Shown: in pieces, positions 1-8,604 of the stretch | Layout: every line of letters begins with the position of its first letter | How positions within the stretch are numbered: position 1 is the first letter of the stretch | Program-made: the position numbers and the translations under genes | The notes under the pieces: generated by a model | Databases searched by the model: none | What the model was told of the DNA's origin: nothing | Seen by the model: the letters and a program-made list of their open reading frames with translations, nothing else | NCBI RefSeq assembly: GCF_000763805.1 | Contig: NZ_JRKS01000007.1 | Location: 1-64,000, forward strand | Length of the DNA stretch: 64,000 nucleotides | Source: Paracoccus sphaerophysae | GTDB taxonomy: Bacteria > Pseudomonadota > Alphaproteobacteria > Rhodobacterales > Rhodobacteraceae | Direction: 5' to 3'

Positions 1-423
1 GGCGGGGAGGCCGCGGGGCGTGACGGCGGCGCTGGCAGTGCAACCGGCCCGCATCAGACCGACGAAGCGTCCGGCGGGTATTCCCCGTCTGGCAGGGGTC
101 GACCGCGTTCCTCTGCCAGAGCGGCCTTGGGCCACCCGGCTGGGTCGGCAGTCTCGCGTCCCGCCGCAAGCGCGAGGTCCATCGGATCCGCCCCGCCCGC
201 TGCGAGCGGGCCGGAGGACGAGGCGCAACCCGGGCCCGCACCCGCCGGCCTCGCCCTGCCAGAGCGCCTCCTCCGCCTGATCGGTCCGTCGCCGACCGAG
301 GAAGACAGCCTGATCCGCGATCTCGGCGTATCGCCCGCGCAACTCGCGCCCGTGATCCTCGACCTGGAACTCGCCGGGCGCATCCAGCGCCTGCCCGGAG
401 GCCGCATCGCCCTGGCTGCGTAA
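1..423 (+). CDS. dprA: DprA C-terminal part (partial, runs off left edge)
   Basis: This frame is open from the first base and ends at a TAA at 421-423. The last ~55 residues (from LPERLLRLIGPSP to GGRIALAA) look like the winged-helix domain that closes DprA, the DNA-processing protein that loads RecA on incoming single-stranded DNA: a helix, a TEEDSLIRDLG recognition-helix region, then a beta-hairpin reading GRIQRLPGGRIAL. The preceding ~85 residues are a low-complexity Gly/Ala/Pro/Arg linker. The Rossmann-like core lies outside the window, so the identification rests on the C-terminal domain only. Another winged-helix protein cannot be excluded. Confidence 0.55.
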   Translation, partial: GGEAAGRDGGAGSATGPHQTDEASGGYSPSGRGRPRSSARAALGHPAGSAVSRPAASARSIGSAPPAASGPEDEAQPGPAPAGLALPERLLRLIGPSPTEEDSLIRDLGVSPAQLAPVILDLELAGRIQRLPGGRIALAA

Positions 424-669
424 GCAGGGCCAAGGGTTCGAGTTGTTTGGGCAGAGGGCGGCCCACGCCGTCCCGATATCGCGTCGACCAGGTTTCCGCT
501 GCGGTGACCTCGACAGACGATTTATCGTAGCAGAGTGGGTCCCGATCGTTTCATTTCCGCAGCGCAACCGTGCGCGTGGTCAGCCGGGGCACAGCCTCTG
601 GGTCGCCGCAGGCACCAAACCGTGCGGAACTGCTGTCTCCGTGCGTCGCGGAGGCGGATTCTCCGTCCC

Positions 670-2013
670 CTACCCGATGTTGATCTGCATCGGCGTCACC
701 GCCTCGCCCTCCGCATCCTCCCAGGCCGACAGGTCGGTCGCGGGAAAGGCGAATTCCTGACCGTCATCCGCGAGGGGCTGGCTCGCGTCGCGGAAGGGGT
801 CCGGCACGTTCAGATCGTCGATCGGTGGGTCGAACCCGGTGGCGGGCAGAGGGTCGAGCGCGGTCAGCGGGCCGGGGGCCTCGGACTCATCGGCCCCCCA
901 CGCGAGGGGTGCCATCCCTGCGAGATCGACCGCCGCGCCATCGATCCGTCCCGGACCGGCGTCGGACGCCGTCAGGTGTTCCGACACCGGCTCGGCCAGG
1001 TCGTGCATCCCTCGGGCCGACGCGGCCCGGTCGCGGAGCCCGCCGCCCTGCGATCCGGCGAGCCGCAGCGCATGGCGCCCGGCGACTTCGCCCAGCTTGC
1101 CGCGGAACAGGGGCTGGCCGGTCGCGGTCTCGAGCGTGGCCGAGGTGAGCGCGTCGGGCGGAAGGGTGATGGTGTCGCCAGCCGACAGCGCGCGCAGCTC
1201 GCCCAGGGAGATGCTGCGGCGGCACAGCACGCCGACCAGTTCGATCGGCAGCGTCCGGATCGCGTCCGCCAGCACCCCCTGATCCGGAGCCGCGGCGACC
1301 GCCGGGGTCTCGGACTCTGCCAGCGGCAGCGAGACACGGCGTGGCGCGGCGGCCGCGCCGGGCAGCAGGAGGACCAGCCGCCCGTCCCTCTGCCCGGCCG
1401 GCCCGGCGCGCAGAGACACGGCGATATGGCGATAGGTCACGTCCTCGAGCATCAGGTCCAGCAGCCGCGGATCCTCGACGAAGCTCGCATAGCGATAGCC
1501 GGCCATGCCCTCGAACCCCTCATGCGCGGCAAGGTCGGCGGCGATCTCGGCCAGGCAGCCATTGAGGAAATCGGCGCTGATGACGCCATCTGTCCGGGTC
1601 GGCCGGCGGGCGGGCGCGGGGCGCGCCGAGATCCGGCCCATCGCCTGCATCTCGATCAGCGAGGACAGCAGGCCCGGGCAGATCGCGGCCGTGCCCATCG
1701 CGCCCCCCGGCCCCTCGACGGCGAGGATCAGCGACTGTTCGGGCAGCAGTTCGGGCACCTCGGCCAGGACGGCGTGGCCGACGCTGACCCGGTCGAAGAA
1801 AAGCGGCATGCCATGCACCCGGTCCGCCGCACGGCCGATGGCGCTGGCGATGACCCGGTCAGGCCCGCGCGGCACCGGCACGGGCGGGACGACCGGATCG
1901 GGACGGCCGGCCGCGGCACGTTCGGCGGCGCGGCGGGCCGCCTGCGCCGTGATATGGCGCAGCAGCACCGATCCGCCAGCGCCCGTGTCGATGCTGTCGT
2001 CTGCCGCAGTCAT
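670..2013 (-). CDS. FliM/FliN-family flagellar motor switch-like protein
   Basis: This 447-residue protein carries a SpoA (FliN/FliM C-terminal) domain at about residues 255-320, recognised from LPIELVGVLCRR, a hydrophobic LRALSAGDTITLP stretch and GQPLFRGKLGEVAGRHALRL. A FliM-like middle region precedes it (ICPGLLSSLIEMQAMG). The last ~125 residues are acidic and probably disordered. In the flagellar C-ring such proteins bind FliG and receive CheY-P. I chose the ATG at 2013 because the 14 residues upstream look unrelated and MTAADD starts the plausible chain. No other flagellar gene is adjacent: the downstream neighbour is probable dprA on the other strand, and upstream is a DUF815 ATPase. 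A fliG lies about 31 kb away. A working motor role is therefore uncertain. Confidence 0.75.
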   Translation of the reverse strand: MTAADDSIDTGAGGSVLLRHITAQAARRAAERAAAGRPDPVVPPVPVPRGPDRVIASAIGRAADRVHGMPLFFDRVSVGHAVLAEVPELLPEQSLILAVEGPGGAMGTAAICPGLLSSLIEMQAMGRISARPAPARRPTRTDGVISADFLNGCLAEIAADLAAHEGFEGMAGYRYASFVEDPRLLDLMLEDVTYRHIAVSLRAGPAGQRDGRLVLLLPGAAAAPRRVSLPLAESETPAVAAAPDQGVLADAIRTLPIELVGVLCRRSISLGELRALSAGDTITLPPDALTSATLETATGQPLFRGKLGEVAGRHALRLAGSQGGGLRDRAASARGMHDLAEPVSEHLTASDAGPGRIDGAAVDLAGMAPLAWGADESEAPGPLTALDPLPATGFDPPIDDLNVPDPFRDASQPLADDGQEFAFPATDLSAWEDAEGEAVTPMQINIG

Positions 2014-2082
2014 GACCCGTCCGAATCGTTCGTTCCCTTGTCGGGACAGTCGCACGGAATTCTTGCCAACAGGTTAGCGGCC

Positions 2083-2928
2083 TCACAAAGCCAGCCCGTG
2101 CCGCCCCGCCAGATCGGTGAAGAACTGCCACGCCACGCGGCCCGAGCGGGCGCCGCGGGTGGCCTGCCACTCGATCGCCTCGGCGCGCAGCGTCTCGGGG
2201 TCGACCGACAGCCCGTAGGCCCCGCAATAGCCGTCGATCATCGCCAGGAACTCGTCCTGGCCGCAGGGGTGAAAGCCCAGCCACAGCCCGAACCGGTCGG
2301 ACAGCGAGACCTTCTCCTCGACCGCCTCGCCGGGATGGATCGCCGAGGCGCGCTCGTTGTCGATCATGTCGCGCGGCATCAGGTGGCGGCGGTTCGAGGT
2401 CGCATACAGCACCACGTTCGGCGGCCGCCCGGCCAGCCCGCCATCCAGGACCGCCTTCAGCGACTTGTACTGCGCATCGTCATGCGAGAACGACAAATCG
2501 TCGGCGAAGAGCAGGAAACGCCGGTCCGACGCGCCCAGCAGCGCCAGCAGGCGGCCCACCGACTCAAGGTCGTCGCGGCTGATCTCGACCAGCACCAGGG
2601 GCAGGCCGCGTGCCACGGCCTCGGCGTGCACGGCCTTGACGAGGCTGGATTTTCCCATCCCCCGCGCGCCCCACAGGAGCGCATTGTTGGCAGCATGGCC
2701 GCGGGCGAATTGCAGCGTGTTGGCCAGCAGCGTGTCGCGTGAGCGGTCGATCCCGACCAGCTGGTCCAGCGGCACCCGGTTCACCCGCCGCACCGGGTCC
2801 AGCCGGTCGGGGGCGGTGTGCCAGACATAGGCCTCGGCCTCGGTGAAGCTGGGCGCCGGCGCGGGCGGCGGGGTCAGCCGGTCCAGCGCGTCGGCGATGC
2901 GCTCCAGCGGTTCAGTCGTCATCGACAT
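2083..2928 (-). CDS. DUF815-family AAA+ ATP-binding protein
   Basis: This 281-residue P-loop ATPase has a Walker A motif GARGMGKSS at about residues 86-94 and a Walker B-like LLFADDLSF around 140. SNRRHL near 175 resembles a sensor motif. The layout (short N-terminal helix region, loader-like AAA core, C-terminal helical part ending in [18 protein letters not shown]) matches the DUF815 family, whose substrate is unknown to me. Its start overlaps the end of tatC by 17 bp, so it is probably the last gene of a tatABC transcript, although nothing in the sequence shows a functional link to Tat export. Confidence 0.8.
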   Translation of the reverse strand: MSMTTEPLERIADALDRLTPPPAPAPSFTEAEAYVWHTAPDRLDPVRRVNRVPLDQLVGIDRSRDTLLANTLQFARGHAANNALLWGARGMGKSSLVKAVHAEAVARGLPLVLVEISRDDLESVGRLLALLGASDRRFLLFADDLSFSHDDAQYKSLKAVLDGGLAGRPPNVVLYATSNRRHLMPRDMIDNERASAIHPGEAVEEKVSLSDRFGLWLGFHPCGQDEFLAMIDGYCGAYGLSVDPETLRAEAIEWQATRGARSGRVAWQFFTDLAGRHGLAL

Positions 2929-3766
2929 CGACCCACAGGCCCTCGGCGCGCAGCTGGGCCTCGCGCTTGACCTCGATCCGCTTCACCAGCTGGATGGCGA
3001 TTTCATAGAGGCCATAGATCACCGAGAACAGCACGATCTGGCTGATGATGTCGGGCGGCGTCACCATCGCCGACAGCACCAGGATCAGGACCACTGCATA
3101 GCGGCGCATCGACCCCAAACCCTTGGCCGACACCAGCCCCGCCTTGCCCATCAGCGTCAGCGCCACCGGCAACTGGAAGGACAGGCCGAAGGCGAGGATG
3201 AACTTGGTGGTCAGCGACAGATACTCGCTGATCGAGCCCTGGAACACGATCCCGGCCATCTTGGGGTCATTGGCGACCGGCGCCTTGGGGTCGTCGGGCA
3301 GCTGCAGCGGGCCGCTCTGGAAGCCGAGGAAGAAGTCGAAGGCCCAGGGCAGGATGACGAAATAGGCGAAGGCGGCGCCCAGCGCGAACATCACCGGCGA
3401 GGCGATCAGGAACGGCAGGAACGCCTGCTTTTCGGACCGATACAGCCCCGGCGCGATGAACCGCCACAGCTGATAGGCGATCACCGGGAACGCCAGGATG
3501 AAGCCGCCGAACATGGCGATCTGCATGGCCAGGAAGAAGCCTTCCTGCACCTTGAGCATGATCAGCCCGCATTCCTGCCCGCGCTTGGCCAGCGCGCCGC
3601 AGATCGGCTGGGTAAGGAAGTCGAAGACCGGCTGCCAGACGAAATAGCAGCAGATGGCGGCGATCACGAAGGCCAGCACCGACCAGATCAGGCGGTTGCG
3701 CAATTCGGCCAGGTGCTCGATCAGCGGGGCCGAGCTGTCGTCGATGTCGTCGGGGCGGTTGGGCAA
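2912..3766 (-). CDS. tatC: Sec-independent protein translocase TatC
   Basis: TatC is the integral receptor of the twin-arginine pathway. With TatB it binds the RR signal peptides of folded, often cofactor-bearing, proteins and recruits TatA. The 284-residue length is normal or slightly long. The N-terminal signature [12 protein letters not shown] (about residues 18-29) is the conserved TatC cytoplasmic segment, and about six hydrophobic helices follow. A loop of about 35 residues rich in Pro, Asp and Lys ([16 protein letters not shown]) separates the middle helices and is longer than in E. coli, as is common in alphaproteobacteria. The start lies 4 bases after the tatB stop, so the two are co-transcribed. 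Confidence 0.95.
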   Translation of the reverse strand: MPNRPDDIDDSSAPLIEHLAELRNRLIWSVLAFVIAAICCYFVWQPVFDFLTQPICGALAKRGQECGLIMLKVQEGFFLAMQIAMFGGFILAFPVIAYQLWRFIAPGLYRSEKQAFLPFLIASPVMFALGAAFAYFVILPWAFDFFLGFQSGPLQLPDDPKAPVANDPKMAGIVFQGSISEYLSLTTKFILAFGLSFQLPVALTLMGKAGLVSAKGLGSMRRYAVVLILVLSAMVTPPDIISQIVLFSVIYGLYEIAIQLVKRIEVKREAQLRAEGLWVDVDDD

Positions 3767-3770
3767 GTCG

Positions 3771-4373
3771 TCAGCTCCGGTCGCTGCGCCGCACGGCGTG
3801 CAGCCGGCGGGCGCCGGGCTGGTGGACAGGGGGCTCGGGTTCCGCCACCGGGGTGCCGAGCCCGAGGCCGAGGCCGGTCGCCACGGCGCCGGGCTCGCGG
3901 ACAGGGGCGGCAGCGGGGGCCGGGGCGGCGCCCGGCGTCGGAGGGGTCACGGCATCGGGCACCGTGGCGGCAGCCTGCGTTGCCGCCGCGGTGCCGGAGG
4001 ACCGCATCGCCGGATCGCCCGAGGACACCACCGGCGTCGGCGCGGCGGGGTCCGGCACCGGGCCGGTCGCGTCGCGCACCGGCTCGAGCGGATCCCATTT
4101 CTCGAACTTGTCGGCGGCGCGGCTGAGCGCATCGAGCCCCAGCGAGCGGGCACTGGTCATCTTCTTCAGATCGGCCAGTTCCTTGGTCGCCTCGTGGACG
4201 CCGGACGCCTTGGCCGCATCTTCCATCGCCGAGGAAAACTCCCGCGCCATGCCGCGGGCACGGGCGGTGATCCGGCCCAGCGTGTGGAACATCACCGGCA
4301 GGTCCCTGGGACCGATCACGATCAGCGCCACGACGCCGATCAGCAGCAATTCCGTCCAGCCGACGTCGAACAT
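3771..4373 (-). CDS. tatB: Sec-independent protein translocase TatB
   Basis: The protein starts [26 protein letters not shown], the single N-terminal membrane helix and hinge typical of TatB, including the conserved Glu near residue 8. An amphipathic helix follows ([22 protein letters not shown]). The C-terminal half (about residues 100-200) is a Pro/Ala-rich, probably disordered tail, longer than in E. coli. TatB forms the substrate-receptor complex with TatC. The gene lies between tatA and tatC, 24 bases after tatA. Confidence 0.93.
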   Translation of the reverse strand: MFDVGWTELLLIGVVALIVIGPRDLPVMFHTLGRITARARGMAREFSSAMEDAAKASGVHEATKELADLKKMTSARSLGLDALSRAADKFEKWDPLEPVRDATGPVPDPAAPTPVVSSGDPAMRSSGTAAATQAAATVPDAVTPPTPGAAPAPAAAPVREPGAVATGLGLGLGTPVAEPEPPVHQPGARRLHAVRRSDRS

Positions 4374-4397
4374 GATCTGACCGCGGCCCCGAGGCGC

Positions 4398-4736
4398 TTA
4401 CAGGCGGTCGGCGTCGCGCGGGGTCACGTCGCGCAGGCCGGCCTCGCGGCGGGCCCGGGCGGCATCGGCCTCGGCCTGGATGCGGTCGGCCTCGGCCCGC
4501 GCCTTGGCGGCGGCGGCCTCCAGGTCGTCGGCGCTGCGGTCGGCGCGGATCGCGGCCCGGTCGGTCGCGGTGTCTACGGTGCGCTCGACCTCGTCCGCGC
4601 CGTCCTTGACGCCGCGCTTGAAGGCGGTGATGCCCTTGCCGACCTCGCCCATCAGCGAGGAAACCTTGCCCCGGCCGAACAGGACCAGGACGACGATGGC
4701 GATCAGCAGAAGCGCCATTGGGGAAGGTGCGTGCAT
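4398..4736 (-). CDS. tatA: Sec-independent protein translocase TatA
   Basis: This is a 112-residue TatA: one N-terminal membrane helix (MALLLIAIVVLVLFGRGK, with the FG hinge) and an amphipathic helix VSSLMGEVGKGITAFKRG, then a charged Ala/Glu/Arg coiled tail. TatA oligomers make the passage through the inner membrane. It is the first gene of the tatABC set. An alternative start is the internal ATG at residue 7. The first ATG gives a short extra MHAPSP segment, and I cannot tell which is used. Confidence 0.92.
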   Translation of the reverse strand: MHAPSPMALLLIAIVVLVLFGRGKVSSLMGEVGKGITAFKRGVKDGADEVERTVDTATDRAAIRADRSADDLEAAAAKARAEADRIQAEADAARARREAGLRDVTPRDADRL

Positions 4737-4913
4737 CGTCTCTCTCCGGTTGTCGGGCCGTCAGGGCCCGGCGGCAAGCAGCCGCCTCAACGCATATAGG
4801 ACCATGGACGCGCATTCGAAAGCCCCTATCCGCCCGCACCCGGTCACCGGGCGCGAGCTGCGGCCATCGGGCGCAGCCGGATCGCTGCATTCGGCCGCAA
4901 GCGGTCGCCCCTG

Positions 4914-5587
4914 ATGCCCCGGTATCGCGCCACGCCCACCGGTTCGATCGACGTCGATGACGATGGGGTGGCAGCCCGGATCTTTGGCCGCGGCACGGCG
5001 GACAACGACGTGCTGGACGGCGGCGCGGGCATCGACACGGCGATCTATTCCAGCGCCGTGCAGGTGGTCGTCACGCTGGGGTCGACGGCCCCGCAGGCGA
5101 CGGGCCAGGGCGTGGACCGGCTGGTCGGGATCGAGAACCTGACCGGCAGCAGGGGCGCGGACGCCCTGACCGGCAACGCCGCCGTCAACGTGCTGAACGG
5201 CGGAGCGGGGGACGACGTGCTGAACGGCGCCGGCGGCAACGACATGCTGATCGGCAGCGCCGGCCGGGACCGGCTGATCGGCGGCGCCGACGTCTTCCTG
5301 TTCACCCAGCCGACCGATGCCGGCCTCGGCGCAGCGGCCGATATCGTGCGGGACTTCGCCCGCGGGCAGGACCGGCTATCGCTGGCGGGGCGGGACGCCG
5401 ATCCCGGAACCGCAGGCGACAGGCCTTTGCCTAGGGCGGCACCGCCGCCCGCGCGCACGGCGCGTGGTTTTCCGTCGGCACGGCGGGGACCATGCTGTCG
5501 CTGGACCTTGGCGGCGATGCGAGGGCCGACCTGCAGGTCTATCTCGTCGGGCTGACCGGCCTGACCGCCGCGGACCTTTTCCTGTAA
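4914..5587 (+). pseudogene. Decayed RTX/calcium-binding repeat protein
   Basis: The first ~160 codons encode RTX-like nonapeptide repeats (GTADNDVLDGGAGIDTA, GGAGDDVLNGAGGNDMLIG), which in intact proteins form a calcium-binding parallel beta-roll, followed by the usual VRDFARGQDRLSL exit segment. The family C-terminus then appears in another frame (AWFSVGTAGTMLSLDL near 5462-5510 through LTGLTAADLFL, TAA at 5585-5587). Two lesions explain this. About one base appears to be missing near 5420, where GDQAFA would continue, and that second frame has a TAG at 5432-5434 where TGG is likely ancestral. No secretion genes or long N-terminal domain are nearby. I read it as a remnant. A sequencing error could explain one lesion but hardly both. 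Confidence 0.7.
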
Positions 5588-5662
5588 CCTGCCCCGGCTC
5601 TGGCAAATCGCGCCCTCGTCCCTACATCTGGCGCGCCCCCCGGACCCGGGCCACGGAGACCC

Positions 5663-6238
5663 ATGAGCAACGAATTCGCCCGCCTCGCCTATCTCCTGCT
5701 GCTGGCCATCGCGGTCGGCGGGTTCCTGGTGGTCGAGTTCCGCCGCGACGCCGGCCGCGCCTCGCGCGGGGTGCTTGCCTGGGTGCTGATCTTCATCGGG
5801 CTCGTCGCGGGCTTCGGCCTGTGGGAGGATGTTCGCCGCGACGTGCTGCCCCGGCAAGAGGTGCTGGGCGAGGGCCGCATCGAGGTCCCGATCGGCACCG
5901 ACGGGCATTTCCACCTGACCGCCGAGATCAACGAGGTGCCGGTGCGCTTCGTGGTCGATACCGGCGCCTCGTCGCTGGCGCTGCGCCGGCGCGACGCGGA
6001 ACGGGCGGGGATCGACCTCGATACGCTGGCCTATGCGGGACAGGCCCAGACCGCGAACGGGGTCGTGCCCACCGCCGCCGTGCGGCTGGACAGCGTGCAG
6101 ATCGGCGACATCCGCGACGACGACGTCGCCGCCGTGGTCATCAACGGCGACATCGGCACCTCGCTGATGGGCATGGACTATCTGCGTCGCTTCGCTCGCG
6201 TTGGCTTCGAAGGCGACACGCTGGTCCTCGAACGCTGA
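5663..6238 (+). CDS. Membrane-anchored retropepsin-like aspartic protease
   Basis: This 191-residue protein has two N-terminal hydrophobic segments (about residues 8-25 and 37-53) and then a single retropepsin-like domain with the catalytic motif VVDTGAS at about residues 98-104 and a later GMDYLRRF segment. This is the layout of the TIGR02281 (clan AA) family. The active site would face the periplasm as an obligate dimer, since only one DTG motif is present. The substrate is unknown. The downstream intergenic space carries a dispersed hairpin element and faces convergent holC. Confidence 0.85.
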   Translation: MSNEFARLAYLLLLAIAVGGFLVVEFRRDAGRASRGVLAWVLIFIGLVAGFGLWEDVRRDVLPRQEVLGEGRIEVPIGTDGHFHLTAEINEVPVRFVVDTGASSLALRRRDAERAGIDLDTLAYAGQAQTANGVVPTAAVRLDSVQIGDIRDDDVAAVVINGDIGTSLMGMDYLRRFARVGFEGDTLVLER

Positions 6239-6257
6239 GACCCCTCCACGGGCCAGG

Positions 6258-6309
6258 TATCTTCTGTCTGCAAATATCCCGCGGGGGTCCGGGGGCGCGA
6301 AGCCCCCGG
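6258..6309 (+). repeat. Dispersed ATATTT-hairpin element, copy 1
   Basis: The element starts with a CTGCAAATATCCCGCGGG motif, followed by an 8-bp perfect stem (CCGGGGGC at 6289-6296, GCCCCCGG at 6302-6309) closed by a GCGAA loop. The same arrangement recurs near 15.7, 25.7, 27.3 and 50.4 kb. Here it lies between the convergent 3' ends of the protease gene and holC, where it could act as a terminator. Confidence 0.7.
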
Positions 6310-6323
6310 TGCGGCCGGGCGCG

Positions 6324-6782
6324 CTAGCGCTTGCGTTCCCAGCGCCCGCCCTCTTCCGACCAGTATTCGGCCGCCACGCCCGCCCCCGTCAGGCTGCGCC
6401 ACTGGCCCCGCGCCGTGTCCAGCGCGGTCGGGTCGTTGCCATCGAAGACGATGCAGACCCGCTGCGCCGGGGCACATTCGGCCGGATCGACCGCCGCGCC
6501 GTCCAGCGCGATCAGGCAGTCGGCGCCCGCGCCCTTCCCCGCGTCACCCGCACCGCCGACCGTCAGCAGCACCGGCTGCAGCGCGTCATGCGGCCCGCCG
6601 GCCAGCCCGTGCGGCAGGAAGCCGTCGCCCTGCCACAGCGCCTCGTCCAGCCGCGCCATGCGGGCGGCGTCGGTGCCGCGCAGCTCGACCCGCCAGCCGG
6701 CCTGGCGCGACTTGCCGATCAGCGTGGGCAGCAGCTGTTCGGCCGGGGATCGCGTCAGGTGATAGAACATCGCGTTGCCCAC
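6324..6782 (-). CDS. holC: DNA polymerase III chi subunit
   Basis: This 152-residue HolC homologue is recognised by MFYHLTRSPAEQLLPTLIGKS at the start, RVELRGTDAARMARLDEALW, a FLPHG segment and CIVFDGNDP, in the order found in chi. Chi links the clamp loader (through psi in enterobacteria) to single-strand binding protein on lagging-strand DNA. Alphaproteobacteria usually keep chi without an obvious psi. It directly follows pepA (4 bases between), so the two are probably transcribed together. The start at 6782 gives four residues before MFYHL. The ATG at 6770 (MFYHL) is an equally good choice. Confidence 0.9.
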   Translation of the reverse strand: MGNAMFYHLTRSPAEQLLPTLIGKSRQAGWRVELRGTDAARMARLDEALWQGDGFLPHGLAGGPHDALQPVLLTVGGAGDAGKGAGADCLIALDGAAVDPAECAPAQRVCIVFDGNDPTALDTARGQWRSLTGAGVAAEYWSEEGGRWERKR

Positions 6783-6786
6783 GCGA

Positions 6787-8400
6787 CTACCTGTCCCCCG
6801 ACGGCCGCGCCTCGAAGCGGTCCCGGATCAGCCGGTCCAGCGTCATCACCCCCCAGCCCGTCGCGCCTTTGGGCGCAAGCGTGGTTTCCCCCGGCGGCAG
6901 CGCCACCCCGGCGATGTCCAGATGCGCCCAGGGCGTGCCCTTGCGGATGAAGCGCTGCAGGAACTGCGCTGCGGTGATCGACCCCGCCGCGCGGCCGCCC
7001 GAGTTCTTCACGTCGGCCAGCCGCGACTTGATGATCTCGTCATAGGCCGGCGCCAGCGGCATCCGCCACAGCCCCTCGCCCTCGGCCGCGGCGGCCTTCA
7101 GCAGCCCCTCCGCCAGCGCGTCGTCGTTGGCAAACAGCCCGGCATTCTCGTGCCCCAGCGCCACGATGATGGCCCCGGTCAGCGTCGCCAGGTTCACCAC
7201 CGCCGCGGGCTGGAAGCGGTCCTGCGCGTACCACAGCACGTCGGCCAGCACGAGCCGCCCTTCGGCGTCGGTGTTGATGACCTCGATCATGTCGCCCTTC
7301 ATCGACCGCACGATGTCGCCCGGACGCTGGGCGCGGCCGTCGGGCATGTTCTCGACCAGCCCGACCAGCCCCACGACGTTGGCGCGCGCCCGGCGCAGCG
7401 CCAGCGTGCGCATGACGCCGGCGACGACGCCGGCGCCGCCCATGTCCATCGTCATCTCCTCCATCCCCTGCGCGGGCTTGATGGAAATGCCGCCGCTGTC
7501 GAAGACGACGCCCTTGCCGACCAGCGCCAGCGGCGGCTCGTCCCCGCCGCCGTTCCAGCGCATGACGACGACCTTGGAGGGGCTTTCCGACCCCTGCCCC
7601 ACGGCCAGCAGCGCGCGCATGCCCAGCCGGGACAGCTCGTGCTCGTCCAGCACCTCGACCTCGAGCCCCAGCTCCTGCATCGCGAGCAGCCGGTCGGCGA
7701 AATCCGAGGTGGTCAGAACGTTGGCCGGTTCGTTGACCAGGTCGCGGGTGAAGAACACGCCCTCGGCCAGCGCCGCGCCGTCGCCGGCGGCGCGGGCCAC
7801 GGCTTCGGGGTCGGGACACAGGATCGTGACGCTGGCCTTGTCGGGCTGCGGCGGTTCGGAGGGGGCGTCAGCGGCGGCTCTGTCGGGTTCGGGCACCGTC
7901 TCGGCGCCAGCGGAATCGACCAGCCGTGCGTCGGGCATGGCACCGCTGTGCGACACCGCCTGCGGGGCCGTCACCGGCAAGTCCTCGGCCGCCTCGCCTT
8001 CGGCGTGATCGCCGGGGCGGGACTTGTAGACCGAAAAGTCATACCCCTTCAGCGCGATGCCCAGCGCCACCTCGGCGATCCGGTCATGGGCGGGGGCCAC
8101 CACGGTGACCTCGCCCTTGCCAATCCGCGCGCCGATCGCCGCCCCGGCCTTGCGGGCGGTGGCCGCGTCGGCCTTGCGCGGCAGGCGCACCAGCTGCACG
8201 GCGTCGGCGGCGATGCCCGCCGGGAAGGCCAGTTCCATCGCGGCGCCCGGCTTGACGTCGGCCCACGCCTTGGATTCCAGCGCCCGCGCCAGCCCGCGGC
8301 GCAGCGCCGGGGGAAGACCCCTGGGCGTCTGGCCCCGGTCCCCGATCAACAGCGCGAGGCGGCCCTTGCGCGCGGTGAGATCGGCGTCCGAGGCCGGCAT
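6787..8400 (-). CDS. pepA: Leucyl aminopeptidase (M17)
   Basis: This cytosolic M17 metallo-aminopeptidase removes N-terminal residues from peptides and works as a hexamer with two metal ions. The catalytic half shows GKGVVFDSGG at about residues 295-304 and the family signature NTDAEGRL at about 374-381, with the expected metal-ligand Asp/Glu residues and the active-site Arg. The N-terminal domain contains an unusual acidic, Ala/Pro-rich insertion at about residues 125-190, between FSVYKSRPG and ASVTILCPD, which makes the protein longer than the usual ~500. The in-frame sequence upstream of the ATG reads THPVEIRF, which resembles the usual start of alphaproteobacterial homologues. A CTG codon at 8425-8427 precedes it, so translation may begin there rather than at 8400. 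Confidence 0.93.
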   Translation of the reverse strand: MPASDADLTARKGRLALLIGDRGQTPRGLPPALRRGLARALESKAWADVKPGAAMELAFPAGIAADAVQLVRLPRKADAATARKAGAAIGARIGKGEVTVVAPAHDRIAEVALGIALKGYDFSVYKSRPGDHAEGEAAEDLPVTAPQAVSHSGAMPDARLVDSAGAETVPEPDRAAADAPSEPPQPDKASVTILCPDPEAVARAAGDGAALAEGVFFTRDLVNEPANVLTTSDFADRLLAMQELGLEVEVLDEHELSRLGMRALLAVGQGSESPSKVVVMRWNGGGDEPPLALVGKGVVFDSGGISIKPAQGMEEMTMDMGGAGVVAGVMRTLALRRARANVVGLVGLVENMPDGRAQRPGDIVRSMKGDMIEVINTDAEGRLVLADVLWYAQDRFQPAAVVNLATLTGAIIVALGHENAGLFANDDALAEGLLKAAAAEGEGLWRMPLAPAYDEIIKSRLADVKNSGGRAAGSITAAQFLQRFIRKGTPWAHLDIAGVALPPGETTLAPKGATGWGVMTLDRLIRDRFEARPSGDR

Positions 8401-8604
8401 GAAGCGGATTTCGACGGGGTGGGTCAGCGCGAGAAAAGCCCTGTGCTGATAACCGGGCGGAGCCTATCCCCGCCCCACCCGCTTGACCAGCCCGCCCCGC
8501 CGCCGGCGCCGGCCCTGGGCGGGCGACAGCCATGCGGGGCTTTCGCGACGGCGCCGGCGGGGCTAATCAGGGCGCGCCGGCGCCGGTTGCGCCAAGGAGG
8601 GGAC

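Noticed and set aside
424-669. Short open frames between probable dprA and the fliM-like gene
   Set aside because: No ribosome-binding site, family or composition support. I see nothing in this gap.
535-2742. Long + strand open frame opposite fliM-like and DUF815 genes
   Set aside because: Composition is Arg/Gln/Ala/Gly-rich with no recognisable domain. Antisense frames stay open in GC-rich DNA, and both minus-strand genes have clear families.
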